Both the position numbers and the translations under genes were made by a program. Below, piece by piece: positions 47,901-59,812 of a stretch of DNA of 64,000 nt (position 1 is its first letter; each line of letters opens with the position of its first letter). Below the pieces are notes generated by a model that saw only the letters and a list, made by a program, of their open reading frames with translations, searched no databases and was not told the DNA's origin. Source of the DNA: Piper betle (lineage: Eukaryota; Streptophyta; Magnoliopsida; Piperales; Piperaceae); the NCBI GenBank assembly GCA_033002965.1, contig JAURVB010014867.1, forward strand, positions 1 through 64,000. Reading direction: 5' to 3'.

Positions 47901-49348
47901 GTGGGTTGTAAAAATCGGCCGATTCTACTCGGAATTGGCCAATTTAAATCGGATTGGTAGCGATCCACGTCAATAAAATATGTAAATCGGTATTCGGCTT
48001 GAATCGGTCCGTGAATCGGCCGATTCGAGCTGATTCCAAAATCAGCTCAAATCGGCTGATTCTGGCGCTGGTAGGGAGGTTGTGAGCTCAAATTGGCTGA
48101 TTTTGGACATTGGCAGGGAGGCGGCTAGGGCGGTGACAGGCGACAGGGGGGTGTAAAACCCGCGACTCGAGTCAGGGTTTTATAGTCGTTAGCCGGTCGG
48201 TTTGACCGTAGTTTGAGTCGGTTCAGCTTTCAGAACACGTGTGCGGGGCCGAGGCCGACCATGCTCACGTGCTATGAGGGTTTATGTATACCCAAATATC
48301 GATGATAGCGTCAGATACGCATCAGCAGACTGAGTTATCAGTAGATATGAGAGTATACAGTTGATGATTTTATTTTTTTTATGTTGTGACCGTAGAATTA
48401 GTTTAGGCCGAATAACGCATTAGGACGCGTTAGATGGTATTCGGGTGGGTTATTAGTTATACGACATGTCATTTGGATGTTGTGATATTTTGTTTGATTT
48501 TATGGGATTTTTCCCAATTTTTCTAGATTTTTCTGGGATTTATTCCGAGTCCGTTATCATTCTTGACTCGAGCCGGTGTCGAGTCAAGTTTTATTTACAA
48601 CCTTGCCATCGCCCTATACACCCCATCTTCCTCCCCAAACCCCGACGCTTTTCACCACCGCCGCCGCCCTTGGGATTTTGCCGCCGCCACCGACGCCGGA
48701 CCACCGTCGATCGACGCCGCCCAGCCCGGTCGTGTCGTCGCCTTGCCGCCTCGACCACGCCCGGCCACCGTCCGGCCGCCGCGAGCTGCCGGAAATCGCC
48801 CTCGATTATTCGGCCGATTCCGACGCGATTTCGCCGCCGTCTGCGCCGGACCACCGCCGCCGTGACGTCGGAGCTCCTCCCCTCGACCTCCCCTACCTTT
48901 CCCCTCTGATTAGCGCCGCCGTCGAGGGTCGGCCGTGGGTCTGATCGGAGCGGCCGACCGCCCCGACCGCACTCGACGCCGCCGTTGGCGGCCATCGCCG
49001 CCGCGGCTGCCCTCGTCGTCACCGCCATTGGGTTCAGCTCACCGAGGCGGTGCTAACCCCTACCTCCGATTGCCTCGCCGGAGCAGTCACCGGAAAACCA
49101 CCGGAGCTGCCGGAAAACCGCCGGCATAGTCGCCGGAAAATCGCCGCCTTCGTCCGTCGGCACCGATTTCAGCGCCGATCGCGAGGTGGTTCTTCTTTCT
49201 TTTTTTAGAATTATTACATAAATGTTGTGGTCATAGTAGCATATTAGAATTAATTGTATTAACTTCATGATTTTAGTTTAATTAATCGTGATTATGATAA
49301 ACATGTGATGATTAGTGTGAATTGTGTTGTATGATGTGAATGCTTAGT

Positions 49349-49636
49349 AATGAAATTGTTAGTAAACCATTGAATAGTTAATTAAATGCTTGTTAACTAG
49401 TTAATTCATGAATATGTATGAATTAGGTTTTGCATGCTAACATTATGAAATTGTTAGTAAACTATTGTATAGTTAATTAAATGCTTGTTAACTAGTTAAT
49501 TGATGAATATGTATGAATTAGGTTTGTGCATGCTAACATTATGAAATTGTTAGTAAATTATTGTATAGTTAATTAAATGCTTGTTAACTAGTTAATTTAT
49601 GAATATGTATGAATTAGGTTTTGCATGCTAACATTA
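49349..49636 (+). repeat. ~96-bp triplication within A5
   Basis: Three head-to-tail copies of atgaaattgttagtaaa...gcatgctaacatt, differing by a few bases each. Not present in A1 or A3. Confidence 0.9.
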
Positions 49637-50183
49637 AGTTAAACAGATTAAATCGATTAAACCATTGTCACCTAATTAGAATAGGTATGCTTTGAAATTG
49701 GAATTAAAAGTGCTAGGTAATAAGTAACATATGAAATGATAAAATTATTAACTTGCTTGACAATTAGAGATGTAGGGAAATTGTCGAAATAATTGTCATG
49801 TTTGATTAGATGATTGTATGCATGTGGATATATTAGTTACATAGGCGTGCATCATATATGTATGGGCGTTAGTAAATAGTTATGTTCATGTAGGTACGTT
49901 GCAGGAGCTCGCCGTCTAGGCACGAGACTGCGCTTGGAGCTTTTGACAGGTCCGTTAGGACACGCTTCTCAGGTTTTATCGCTCCATTCTATCGGTGATT
50001 TGATTTATTGATCGTAGGACGTGTCAGGTGGATGATTTATTGGACCCCACCTAACACGGGTCACCTAGTCGATGTTTTTCGGAATTAATAACCCTCGAGG
50101 ATGAGATCCCTCGAGTTTGTTTTCGAAAATAAGATCCACCTCAAGTTGCCTTCGGGCCTATTATAATAAATCCCGACCCAGCC

Positions 50184-50193
50184 CTATAAATAG
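50184..50193 (+). promoter_or_regulatory. TATA box of the family A LTR
   Basis: CTATAAATAG, preceded by the conserved caagttgccttcgggcc run and followed by gttttcagtgagac. The same place in A1 reads ccctatatatatg. This is the likely promoter of the retroelement transcript. Confidence 0.6.
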
Positions 50194-51995
50194 TTTTATC
50201 GAGTTTTCAGTGAGACAAGAGAAGATGAGTCGACTGCACGTACCATGAGCGGATGCCGTGCCAGTCAAAGCGGGCTCTGGATTAGTGCCAGCGGACTGTT
50301 CCATTCCCGAGGGATCCTGACAACTCCGCGTTTGAGTTCCTCATACCCGGAGGACGTGGAGGTTTACGGGTACTGTTTAGTACAGCGCATGTCCGGACTT
50401 GTGGTTCAAAGGGTACTAAAGGCGACTGCCTGAGAGTGCTCGGCCTACGTGCTCAAGGCCAGGAGTAATATGGAGGTTCGGAGAGGGCTTAGGATAAAAG
50501 TTTTACGTGAAGTACTGAAAAAGAAGTGTCGTGAGTGGCACAGTACCAGCTAGATTGGGATGCTGTTGAGTCAGCTGCTCGACGGCTCCTTTATAGTTGC
50601 CCTTATGAGAGTTCTTGAGGAAGATACATATGATGGTTTGCTTTCCATGAGAGTTTGCTCTCATGTTCCAGTTTGATATTAGTTATTTCCGGACCAGTGA
50701 CATCCGTTGCTGACGTTTTTCTACTATATATAGGTGAGGATGAGGATTGGTGTATGCCGGCCTCGACGAAGGAGTAGCGCTTGCATTGCACACACATACC
50801 TGGTGCCGCGCCGACTTTTGCGTAAGATGTGATGTGATTGGCTTTTGTAGTAGATTTACATATTAGTATTTACGCATGTGTTTGTGAGACTTGTAGATCT
50901 TGTTTAGAAATGTATGAATTTTCTTAGAAATGTTTTGGAAAAGTTCCAATGCCCAGGATGATCAGCTATGTTAAGTTGAAATGAACAAAAACACGATGAA
51001 CATGAATTGCAAGTGGGCTAGATGCCAATTACGATATGTGTAGTTGATTTGAAGTTTAGTGTGATATAAATTGTTGTTTTATATATATACATATTGTGTC
51101 GTATTTTAACAGGTCATCCCTTTATTGCACTTTTAGGGGAAGTTCTGTCCGTTTTATTCCGGGTTTTATGAATTTTATTGTTGTTTTAATTATTTTGGTG
51201 TGCGGTGATTATCATGACATTCACGTAGTATCCTATTAGGGTTTTGCATCTCATTCATATATTGTTTGCGCATTAGCGGCGTGCTCCATCTTGAGACGTC
51301 GAGAGGGTTATGTCGTAGCCGTTTAGGTTTTGGGTCAGCCAACTTAATCGGTTTACGAGTAGTTCGATCCTTTGTAACAGTTCTGGTCCGGGTTGAGAGT
51401 AAACCGGATTGGGGTGTTACAGGGGGTGGGGGTGGGCTAGGGGGCAATGACTGTAGAACGAAGGCGGTGACAGGGCAAGGGCAGTGACGAGGAGGCAGGG
51501 CAGGGGCGAGGGGGGCAATGAGGTGACAGGGGACAAGTGACGACGGGGCGGCCAGGGTGGCGACGGGGTGGGATCGGGGGGGGGGGGGCGATAGGGTGGC
51601 GAGGCATCGAGGGCGGCAGCAATCAGGGGAGGGAAGATGGGTGACATTGGGGAGAGAGAAGGGGGGATGAAATAGCGGTGGCATTCTTATAATTAAATGT
51701 TGACTCGATTCTCACTCAAATCAAAAATAATAACTAACTCAAAATAATTCAAAACAAATCCAAAAAAATATGAAAAATATCATAAAATATAATAAACATT
51801 ATAACATAAAAATAACATGTTCTATAACTAATAACATACTAATTTTGACTAAGTTAAAATTTTTGTATAGAATCGATTTGGACCAATTCAACTAAACTGA
51901 TTCCCGACTAATTTAAACCGATTCGATTCGATTCAGTGACTCCCTCGAAAATCGATTCTGATTCCTATTCTGATTTTTGCAACTACGAGAAAAAG

Positions 51996-52735
51996 TACTT
52001 GAAAAATTCAACATGAAAAATGCAAGCTAGTTGAAGTTCCACTTGGTGGTCACTTTAAGTTGAAGAAAAGTGACTTAAGTGAAACAGAGATGAAAGAAAT
52101 GACAAAAGTTCCTTATGCTTCTACGGTTGGCATTTTGATGTATGCTATGGTTTGTACAAGGCTAGACATAGCATAGTAGTTGAAATGGTTAGCAGACATT
52201 TAGCAAATTTAAGCAAAGAACATTGACAAGTAATTAAATGGATAATGGGGTACTTGAAAGGTACATTCAAAATATATTTATGTTTTGAAAGTGATAAACT
52301 TTTATTGGTTGGCTACATCGATGCTGACATGGTAGGTGACTTGGAGACAAGAAGGCCAACATCTAGGTTTGTTGTTAATTTTACTAATGGGGCAGTGTCT
52401 TGGCAATATAGGTTGCAAAAGTATAATGCATTATCGACAACTAATGCCAAATTTATTGTAACTATAGAAGCTTGCAAGGAGATGCTATAAGCGAAGAAAT
52501 TTTTGAATGAAATTAGTGTTAAACATGAGAAATAAATTGTACACTTTAATAATTAGAGTGCAATTCACCTGAGTAAGAATTCAAGCTTTCATATAAGGAG
52601 CAAACACATTAATGTGAGATATCGCTGAATAAGAGATGTGTTGGAAAGTAAATCTCTTGAGTTAACAAAAGTTTATATTGAAAGGAATGTTTTGGACATG
52701 ATGACTAAAATTGTGTCAAAGGAAAAATATATTTA
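51996..52735 (+). pseudogene. Copia D: end of RT and RNase H
   Basis: Continues the RT frame after F (VLEKFNMKNAKLVEVPLG), then VGYIDADMVGDLETRRPTS and ALSTTNAKFIVTIEACKEML, the copia RNase H pattern (Asp, then the A-T-EAE-block in altered form). Confidence 0.85.
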
Positions 52736-52812
52736 TTGCAGGAATGGAGCAAGCATGAACGGAGTTTCCCATGGTGGCTAGAGGTATTTTATGGAGTCGG
52801 GAAAGAAAGGTT

Positions 52813-53345
52813 TGTTGGGTTGTCCCTCCTCCATAAATACATAAAATAATAACCCTATTTTGGACAAAAAATTAAGATTTTGTAGATTTGTTTCGTTGAA
52901 AAAAATGAAAGTAATGTTAGAGATTTTTCTTCTTTGGTTTTAGGTTTTGGAGAAAAAGAGTCACGAGAAGAGAAAGAAAAAATTGTGGATTGAAAAAAAT
53001 GAATATTTTATTAAAATTTACTTGTAATAGTCAATAGTAACTATGCTAAGTTCTTAATTTATAATTTATTATTCTATATTATCTTCATTCGTGGTTAACA
53101 AATTTTGTAGAAGGTATTGAAGAATTTATTTTCTTGTAAATCTTTTTTATATCAATGTGATATAATAAATTTGATCTTGTCTGTTTCCCTTATAATTTTT
53201 CCCTAAAATTTAAAATTTTTCATGTAAAATTTGACTTGTCCATTTCAAAAGGTATTTCCATTCAAATTGATTGGTGTATCTATTTTGTTGGATAATTATA
53301 TCCTTTTCTGTTAAAATGGGAATTTTTTTTTGGTTAATCCCAGCA
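52813..53345 (+). repeat. 3' LTR of copia D
   Basis: TGTTGGGTTGTCCC...AATCCCAGCA, directly after the polypurine tract; partner of 39628-40138. Confidence 0.9.
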
Positions 53346-53778
53346 TCTTCTATCTAACTAATCGGGTGGCTTGATGCCGCCCTCCCTTGCATGTAGCTTG
53401 ACAAAGATCATTTGATCAAAATTAGTCCCAAGGATGATCAGGAAAAGGAAGCATACCACCCATACACAGTTGACAACAAAGAGAAATGTATAAGATTCCT
53501 GATTAGACATTTTGGGTGTACCATCATCTTCTTGGTCATTGAGGGGGATTGTACAGGATGGAACAAGCAAACAGTGACGCTTTGCCAGAAGCCTCTCATG
53601 GATTTGTTCCTGAAAGGTCAAAAGCTGATCCTCTCTCGTCTTAATACAGGTAGCAGATTTTCATGTTGCGCGCAGCTTAGTTACGATCGAGCATATAAAA
53701 TGCTAGTTACAAAATACAATTATTTAAGAAAAATATTTTTAACAGATATATTTAGCATGAACTTTTTGGCAAAAGTGC
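53346..53778. other. Spacer between copia D and SERK
   Basis: No gene recognised. It should hold the 3' UTR of the SERK gene on the minus strand and perhaps the orphaned end of the SERK-like pseudogene on the plus strand, but no SERK C-terminus (SGPR) is visible on the plus strand. Confidence 0.45.
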
Positions 53779-56700
53779 TTATCTAGGGCCGGATAGTGTC
53801 TCTGGTTGAATGATAGACAGACAATCTCCCAACAAGTTTGGTAGCGGAGGTGGAACTTGGCTTGGATGCGGAGGTGGAACTTGATCGGATCCTATCCGAC
53901 ACACCTTCACATTCTGCCACTCCTGCCATCTCTCGGCCAACCCCTCACCGTCGAGCATTCTTACTACCTCTGACATTTTTGGTCTCTCCATCGGGGAAGC
54001 CAGAGTGCAGAGAAGTGCTATCTGGATCAGTTCCTCCACCTCAGCTTCTACATAGCTGTCCTTCAGTTCTGGGTCGATCAACATCTCCAGTTTCTTCTCT
54101 CTTAGAAGCCCCTTGACCTGTAAACATGTAGTTAAATTACTGCACATAAAGATAGATGTTTCTCCTTCGAGAGTCTGGAGCCAACCCACATTCTGTGTTT
54201 CATGTATGTCAAGTTGGATCACAGCAAAGCAACAAAAAAAAAAAGGATTTAGGAGGGTACCCTGTCGAGTAGCATGACATCGTCGTCATTATCAAGACGA
54301 GCAAGATCGAACGCTCTCTGTCCTGTAATAACTTCGAGAAGCATGACTCCATATCCAAAAACATCAGTCTTGTCCGAGGACCTTCCAGTCGAGAGATACT
54401 CGGGAGCAATATGGCCGATGGTGCCGCGAACAGCAGTTGTTACATGCGTGTTTCTGTCGTCCATAAGTTTGGCTAATCCGAAATCACCCACAATTGCCTC
54501 GAATTCCTCGTCCAACAATATATTCGCAGCTTTAACATCTCGGTGGATGATCTTGGGCGTGCAGTCATTATGCAGATAAGCAAGAGCTCTAGCAGATCCA
54601 AGTGCTATCCGCTGTCTTGTTGGCCAATCTAGTGGAGGAGTGTTTGGATATCGCTCTGAGAAGAAACAAAGAGAAGGCTCATGTCACCGATGCTAGCTAC
54701 TGCTATAGTGCTAATTAACAATGCTTATCAAATTAGCGTGGAATTTGAAGACAACATGTATATGGATGGTACTGTAGATAAACAGAAGGTGATCGATCAA
54801 GTGCTACCCACCCATTAAACAAGAAGCGACGCTTCCATTTGCCATGTACGGATAAACGAGCAACCGTTCGGTGGGTGTCATGCAAAAGCCAAGAAGTCGG
54901 AGGAGGTTTCGGTGCACGGCCAGGCTGATCAGTTCAACTTCTGTTTGGAATTGGAGCTCTCCACCTGATACTCGCTCTTCCCTTAATCGTTTCACGGCTA
55001 CCAGTGTACCATCTGTAAGGCGTCCTTGGTACACTCTACCAAATCCACCACTACCAAGAACATTCTTGGAGCTAAATCCATCTGTGGCAACTTGTAGTTC
55101 TCGTAACGAGAACCTTTTGAGCTGTCCAGCGTGAACGTGATCTGGGTCCTCTTCGCCTGCAGTAATCGAAAAATGTGTTCGAATTTCATCTGCAAATTAA
55201 TCCTTCGTATTAAATGTGACTTTTTAATAACAAACAAACCAGGCACATCAAAGAAATGTTGTAGCCGGCGTTTTCGGCGGCTCCACCATGCAAAAGCGAT
55301 TGCCGGGGCGGCAAAAAATAAAGCTGCACCAGCCGCTACACCTCCTACAGTGGCTCCTGTACTTGAAGCTCTGTTTCCTGATTTGACATTGAGATCAGAG
55401 CTATTATTCCATTATTCCATGGACATCGTGAATCTATGCTTATATAGTCTTCGTCTCCTCCACTTTTACGTCAAAACTTACAACCTGGGGTATGGGGAGT
55501 TGGTGGTGCAACAAATGGGGGCGGTGGAGGGTCACCAGGGCAAGCTTTCTTAGTGGCAGGGCCACAAAGTCCTTGGTTGTTGTCAAAACTGTGCAAAAAA
55601 GTGACAATCATATTGGAAAGAAGACAACCCGAAATCCTTTCCTAGCTCAGAGTTGTGAGATCCAAACCTGATGGGCGTAAATAGTGAAAAAGAGCCATTA
55701 GACGGCACACGACCTTCGAGGTTGTTACTGGACAGATCCCTGCATTCATCCACGAGATACGTTCATTTGAAGTCAAAAAGAAGCTCTGCACAAATGTCTG
55801 CACGAAAGAAAGGGCTGTCCAATTACTCACAAAAGTTGCAGCTTCTCAACATTTGTTAATGAGATAGGGATACTGCCCGTGAGACTATTGTTGTTCAGTC
55901 GACTATCCTTCCACAATCACAAAAAATGACAGTACAAACTAGTTAATTTCAAGAAAAGAAATAAACAAGGCTTAATTACAAACGCTAAAACAAAAAACAA
56001 AATTGTACTTTCGACTAAATGGAAGGAAGCTATAAGCGGGGAGCAACTCTGTTCCATTTGACAATGATTTCTTTCAAATCTCAATTCGTCCCAGATGCTA
56101 TTATCCATTATAATCAACACTATTGTGGGTTGTACCAAAACAGATTATCACAATTCACCACTCAATACAAGTAGCACTATATCAGATAAAGAACAAAAAA
56201 CTTACAGAAAGCGAAGCTTTGTAAGCCTACCCAATGACTCGGGTATTGGACCATGAAAGTTATTCGAGTAAAGATCCAAGCTCGTAAGGCTTTCCAAATT
56301 GCCCAGTTCACTGGGAATTGTCCCACTAATTTTGTTTTTGTAAAGCTCCCTGCCAACGAGTATTAAACACAAGGATCATTATTAGATGCAAGTATAAAGA
56401 AGCAATAAAAAAACAACCATTTATCTACATGCAGTTCGATTCGGACCAGTAATAAAATGTGGATATATTGTTTCTGAACTACAGAAAGTTGGCTTTTAGT
56501 ATTGATCATCCGACCTCTAGATTTCAGGAGTACGAATGGAAGAACGATGAAAATTTGAGTGAATGTAGACAAATAACGTTTAAGTTACTCACAAGTATTC
56601 CAAACTTTTTAGCCGGGCAAGATCGGGAACCAATTCACCAGATAAATTAGCATTTCCAAGATCTCTGGGGGCAAAGACCAACCAAAACTAAGAATTTCAC

Positions 56701-57483
56701 AGCGGCAAAAATAGCGCAACGTATTCTCTTTCATGGGAGCAATTCAGTTTTAGATCATAAAATTTATCCACTTACACTCTTGTAACTCTACTATCTTCAT
56801 TGCATGTAATATGAAACCAAGTGCATGGATTGGGAAGAGTTGAATCCCAACTCTGCAACTCATTGCCAGGATCCACCACACTCCCTTTCAGAGCACTTAA
56901 AGCATCACCTGCGAGACACAGTTAAATCTGTTCAACAAGACATAGAACACACAATATAATCTTGATAGAGCCACAAGGAGCCAAAAAAAGATGCCATCTT
57001 CTCGTCAACATCAATTTTTGAATACCTTAGCATCCCCTTTGTTCACTCACAGTTATATTACATGATGAACTCCTCAACAATTCTTGGGCTTATCAATATG
57101 ACGAGAACAAAACACAGAAATGATGGGAAATTCGTACAAATCATGCTAAATCGCTTGGATGAATCGTGTAAACAAAATGAAAGATCGACACTCTCACCAC
57201 TTCAAAGCATTGATTTGAAGGACAAGCCAAATTCGTCAACCATCCTCCTCCGACCATAGTAATGATACCAATCAACCAATAAAGATACATAATCACTTGT
57301 CATACAGAGTCACCGATAGAGATGGAGCCAAGCAAATGCCCAAACAGAGGAGAAGAACGCCATTAGGCACGTACCTTCCACATTAGCTCGAACATGGAGC
57401 AAAACCCGAAGCATGGCTGCGGCAGAAGTCGCCCACCACACCCAGGCGGGGCTCGTACGATGCCGCCGGCCCATCCTTGGCAT
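53779..57483 (-). CDS. SERK: SERK-family LRR receptor kinase (BAK1/SERK type)
   Basis: Eleven exons on the minus strand: 57483-57375, 56908-56776, 56664-56593, 56349-56206, 55902-55831, 55739-55668, 55588-55485, 55377-55240, 55156-54812, 54655-54261, 54117-53779. Lengths of 133, 72, 144, 72 and 72 in exons 2-6 follow the SERK gene plan, and phases close to 640 residues. Seen in order: signal peptide ([16 protein letters not shown]); DALSALK and the [10 protein letters not shown] cap; about five LRRs; a short Pro-rich SPP-type region (CPGDPPPPP); a membrane span in exon 8; kinase with [35 protein letters not shown] and APEY; end LSGPR as in SERKs. SERKs are plasma-membrane co-receptors for brassinosteroid, immune and developmental receptors. 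Start: Met at 57483 or 57474; the frame is also open to 57594. Oddity: LLDR where SERKs have LLDW. No lesion seen. Confidence 0.93.
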
Positions 57484-58855
57484 GTGCTCTCCCAGCCGGA
57501 AAACAGATCGTGTCGCCGCCGGGAAAAGATGCCGGCGAAAGCCAAGGACGCGATCGGAAAGGGTGGTTTTTGGATTTTGGAGGGAAGGTAACAAGAAATT
57601 GTTGGCCTGCCCGGGGACGCTACTCTCCCTGCCCCGACCAAGGTCAAAGTCAACCTTAGTTGCTCCGGTCAGTCACCTGAGCGGGCCCAACTGACGAATT
57701 CCCCGTTAGATGCAGAGAAGTGGAGCCTTGGATGTTTATTATTATTAAAAAAATTATTTATTTTTTAAAAGTTTCGTTTAATATTAAAAAGAGACAATAT
57801 GTATGATATTTTATTAGCAATAATTAACAGATACAAAAATAAGCCTGATTAAGGAGTTTTCCCTCCAAATGTTTATTCATTTAATTTAATTTTTTTGTTC
57901 ACCCATTTTTTTCTCGTTATATTTGTCAATTAATAAACCCTTAGTAATGTTCTCCCATCAAATTATGTGTAATTTATGTTAAAAATATATTAAAATTGTA
58001 TAGATGGACATTAGTTGAATAATAAAATAAATTATAATCATGTAATATCTTACATGTATACTATAATTTTGTAAATAGATTTTATAAATGAAGAGATATA
58101 ATATAATAATTTGATTTATTTTTATTTTAGTTTGTTTTAATTAGTTAAATTTTTTTATTTTTCATTAAAGCTGTGCTCGAAGAAATTAATGAACTTGGAG
58201 CTTCTGTGGAGATGGGCCTTGACCTAAGAGGGTGGACATTGAGCAAGTTCAAGTGTTATTAATCATTTTTCATATGACAGGAAGAACATAACTATACACG
58301 AGAATCATTATAAAGAAAAAAATCTCCACGTCTTTATATGTCATTTATAAGGGCGAAAAAAATTATAGATATTTTTTATATTTAAAAATATTTTAAGGTG
58401 AGTATGTATTAATTTTCTAATTTTCTAATCTTTTCACTCTAAAAAATGTTCATTGATCTTTAATAAGGGAGAAAAGTAGAGTCGAGACAAGGAGGGCTAA
58501 GAAAAGTTTTTCTAAGTTTTTTTATGAAAAAAATTTAAAAATTAATATACAATTATTTTTTAGAAATTTTAAATATAAAGATAAATTTAATTTTTTAATG
58601 TAAAAAGTACGTCAAGAAAATGAGGAGAAAATTATCATTTTTTCTTCATCAATAATCGATATATGCGCAACTTTAACTCACGTCGAGTAATTGTGTCATA
58701 GAACTTTAGCACTTCTATCTCTGTCTAGTGCACACTGTGTTTCCTTGTACAGGAGATTATGTATATGCAAAATTATTAGCCAATCGTCTACCGTATCAGT
58801 TACCCGAGTATAAGTTTGTTTATAACTAATAAAATTTTTTCTTGGAAGCTTTTAA
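57484..58855. other. SERK promoter side and AT-rich spacer
   Basis: 57484-57700 is GC-richer and probably holds the SERK leader and promoter. From 57720 the sequence is AT-rich with no recognisable gene. A small block near 58170-58265 looks less random, but no domain could be named. Confidence 0.4.
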
Positions 58856-59707
58856 TTAGTTTTCATATGATATACCTAGATAAACTGTTTTATATATATA
58901 TATATATTCTTGATTCATTTGTATAGGTCTAGCTTTAGTAGGAATTAATTTATCATTAAAATCATTTTCATAAGGTAAAGACACTTCATGTTTTTTCCTA
59001 TTCCAAAATGCACTTGGTAAATCATTACATAAGTCTCTTTCAAAAAGATTTTTTATATCTTTAATTCTATTTTCTATTATAGGTGAATTAATTTTAGTTT
59101 CTAAAATTAATTTATGTACTTCTTCTTGTAAATATGATATTTGTCTAACTTTATTTTTCTGTTTATTTTTCATTATTGAAATAAATGATTGTCTTTTTGG
59201 AAATTCTAATTTAAATGTTATATCTTTTCCTTGCAGATGAGTATGAATTCCGACATCATCTACAAAGAATGGTTCTATTAAAGCTGTAAAAGGATTTCCA
59301 AGGATTACTTCGGATCCTATGTTCTTTACTAAAATAAATGTTAAATAAATACAAACATATGATATACAAACAACAACATTAGGAAGTTTATATTTTACAT
59401 GTAATCTTTCTTCATTAGCTGCAGAAAGAGTTTGAGTTGTCTTTTGATAATATTTGGTAGGAACTAATCCTTCTTGTATGATATTCCTATCAGCTCCTGT
59501 ATCAACCAAAGCTAATGTTTCTAAGCTAAATTCTTTATTAATAATAATTTTTATTTTTAGAATATATTTTCTTGTAATTGTTTGTTCTATTACATTTAAA
59601 TAATTTTCCTCTTGAGTTTCTTCTTTTTGATTAGAACTTTCTCCTATATGAAAATTTTTTAATTCATCAAATAATTTAATTTCTTCTTCTTTCTTCTTGA
59701 GAATCAA
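58856..59707 (-). pseudogene. Caulimovirid protease and first part of RT (truncated)
   Basis: 283 residues. The aspartic protease is marked by ALVDTGADRNII with the catalytic DTG intact. The end PTKARPIQMN is the entry to reverse transcriptase; it runs into a (TA)n tract at about 58892-58909 and foreign sequence, and the frame stops at 58856. The catalytic YxDD of RT is not present in the window. Confidence 0.85.
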
Positions 59708-59812
59708 TGTTTTCTTTTAATTCACTATTTAATTCTAAAATTTCTATTCTTCTTTTTAAAGATGACACTTCTGTTTTAAGATCATTGATTTCTTTTATTA
59801 AATCATTAGTTG

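Larger units (their letters stand above)
48152..51421 (+). mobile_element. A5: solo LTR of family A
   Basis: TGTAAAACCC (48152) to GGTGTTACA (51421), 3270 bases, with GGGGG on each side (48147-48151, 51422-51426). It is longer than A3 because of a triplicated ~96-base segment. It contains the GC-rich block (48600-49180), the TATA region and the cacttttaggggaag segment near the 3' end. Confidence 0.88.
47901..51987. mobile_element. Element F: inverted-repeat element with LTR-like interior, carrying A5
   Basis: It splits the RT of copia D. Flanks are AGAAAAAGG (47893-47901) and AGAAAAAGT (51988-51996): an 8- to 9-base target duplication of the kind left by hAT or Mutator elements. The ends are inverted: GTTGTAAAAATC at 47905 and, complemented, GTTGCAAAAATC at 51983. 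Removing A5 leaves ~810 bases. The right two thirds, read on the minus strand, follow the first part of the A LTR in order (ttagttatagaacatg, gttatttttatg, gattttatgat, ttattattttt...gagtcaac, ccaccgc) but are strongly diverged. No transposase is present. Confidence 0.6.
39628..53345 (+). mobile_element. Ty1/copia element D (plus strand), decayed, with nested insertions
   Basis: LTRs 39628-40138 (TGTTGGG...CCCAACA) and 52813-53345 (TGTTGGG...CCCAGCA), flanks CCTTC and TCTTC. The degenerate primer site is TAGTATGACAGCCAAG at 40142. Gag, protease, integrase, RT and RNase H follow in copia order, each interrupted by stops. The polypurine tract is gggaaagaaagg before 52813. Two insertions split it: E in gag (40468-44995) and F in RT (47901-51987). 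D itself truncates the SERK-like pseudogene. Confidence 0.9.

Noticed and set aside
53358..53786. ORFs of 87 and 124 codons between copia D and SERK
   Set aside because: They lie on opposite strands over the same bases with no domain; the one hydrophobic stretch alone is not enough to call a gene.
55668..55739. A possible frameshift in SERK exon 6
   Set aside because: A first reading suggested an extra base, but recounting gives a 72-base exon with intact phase into exon 7.
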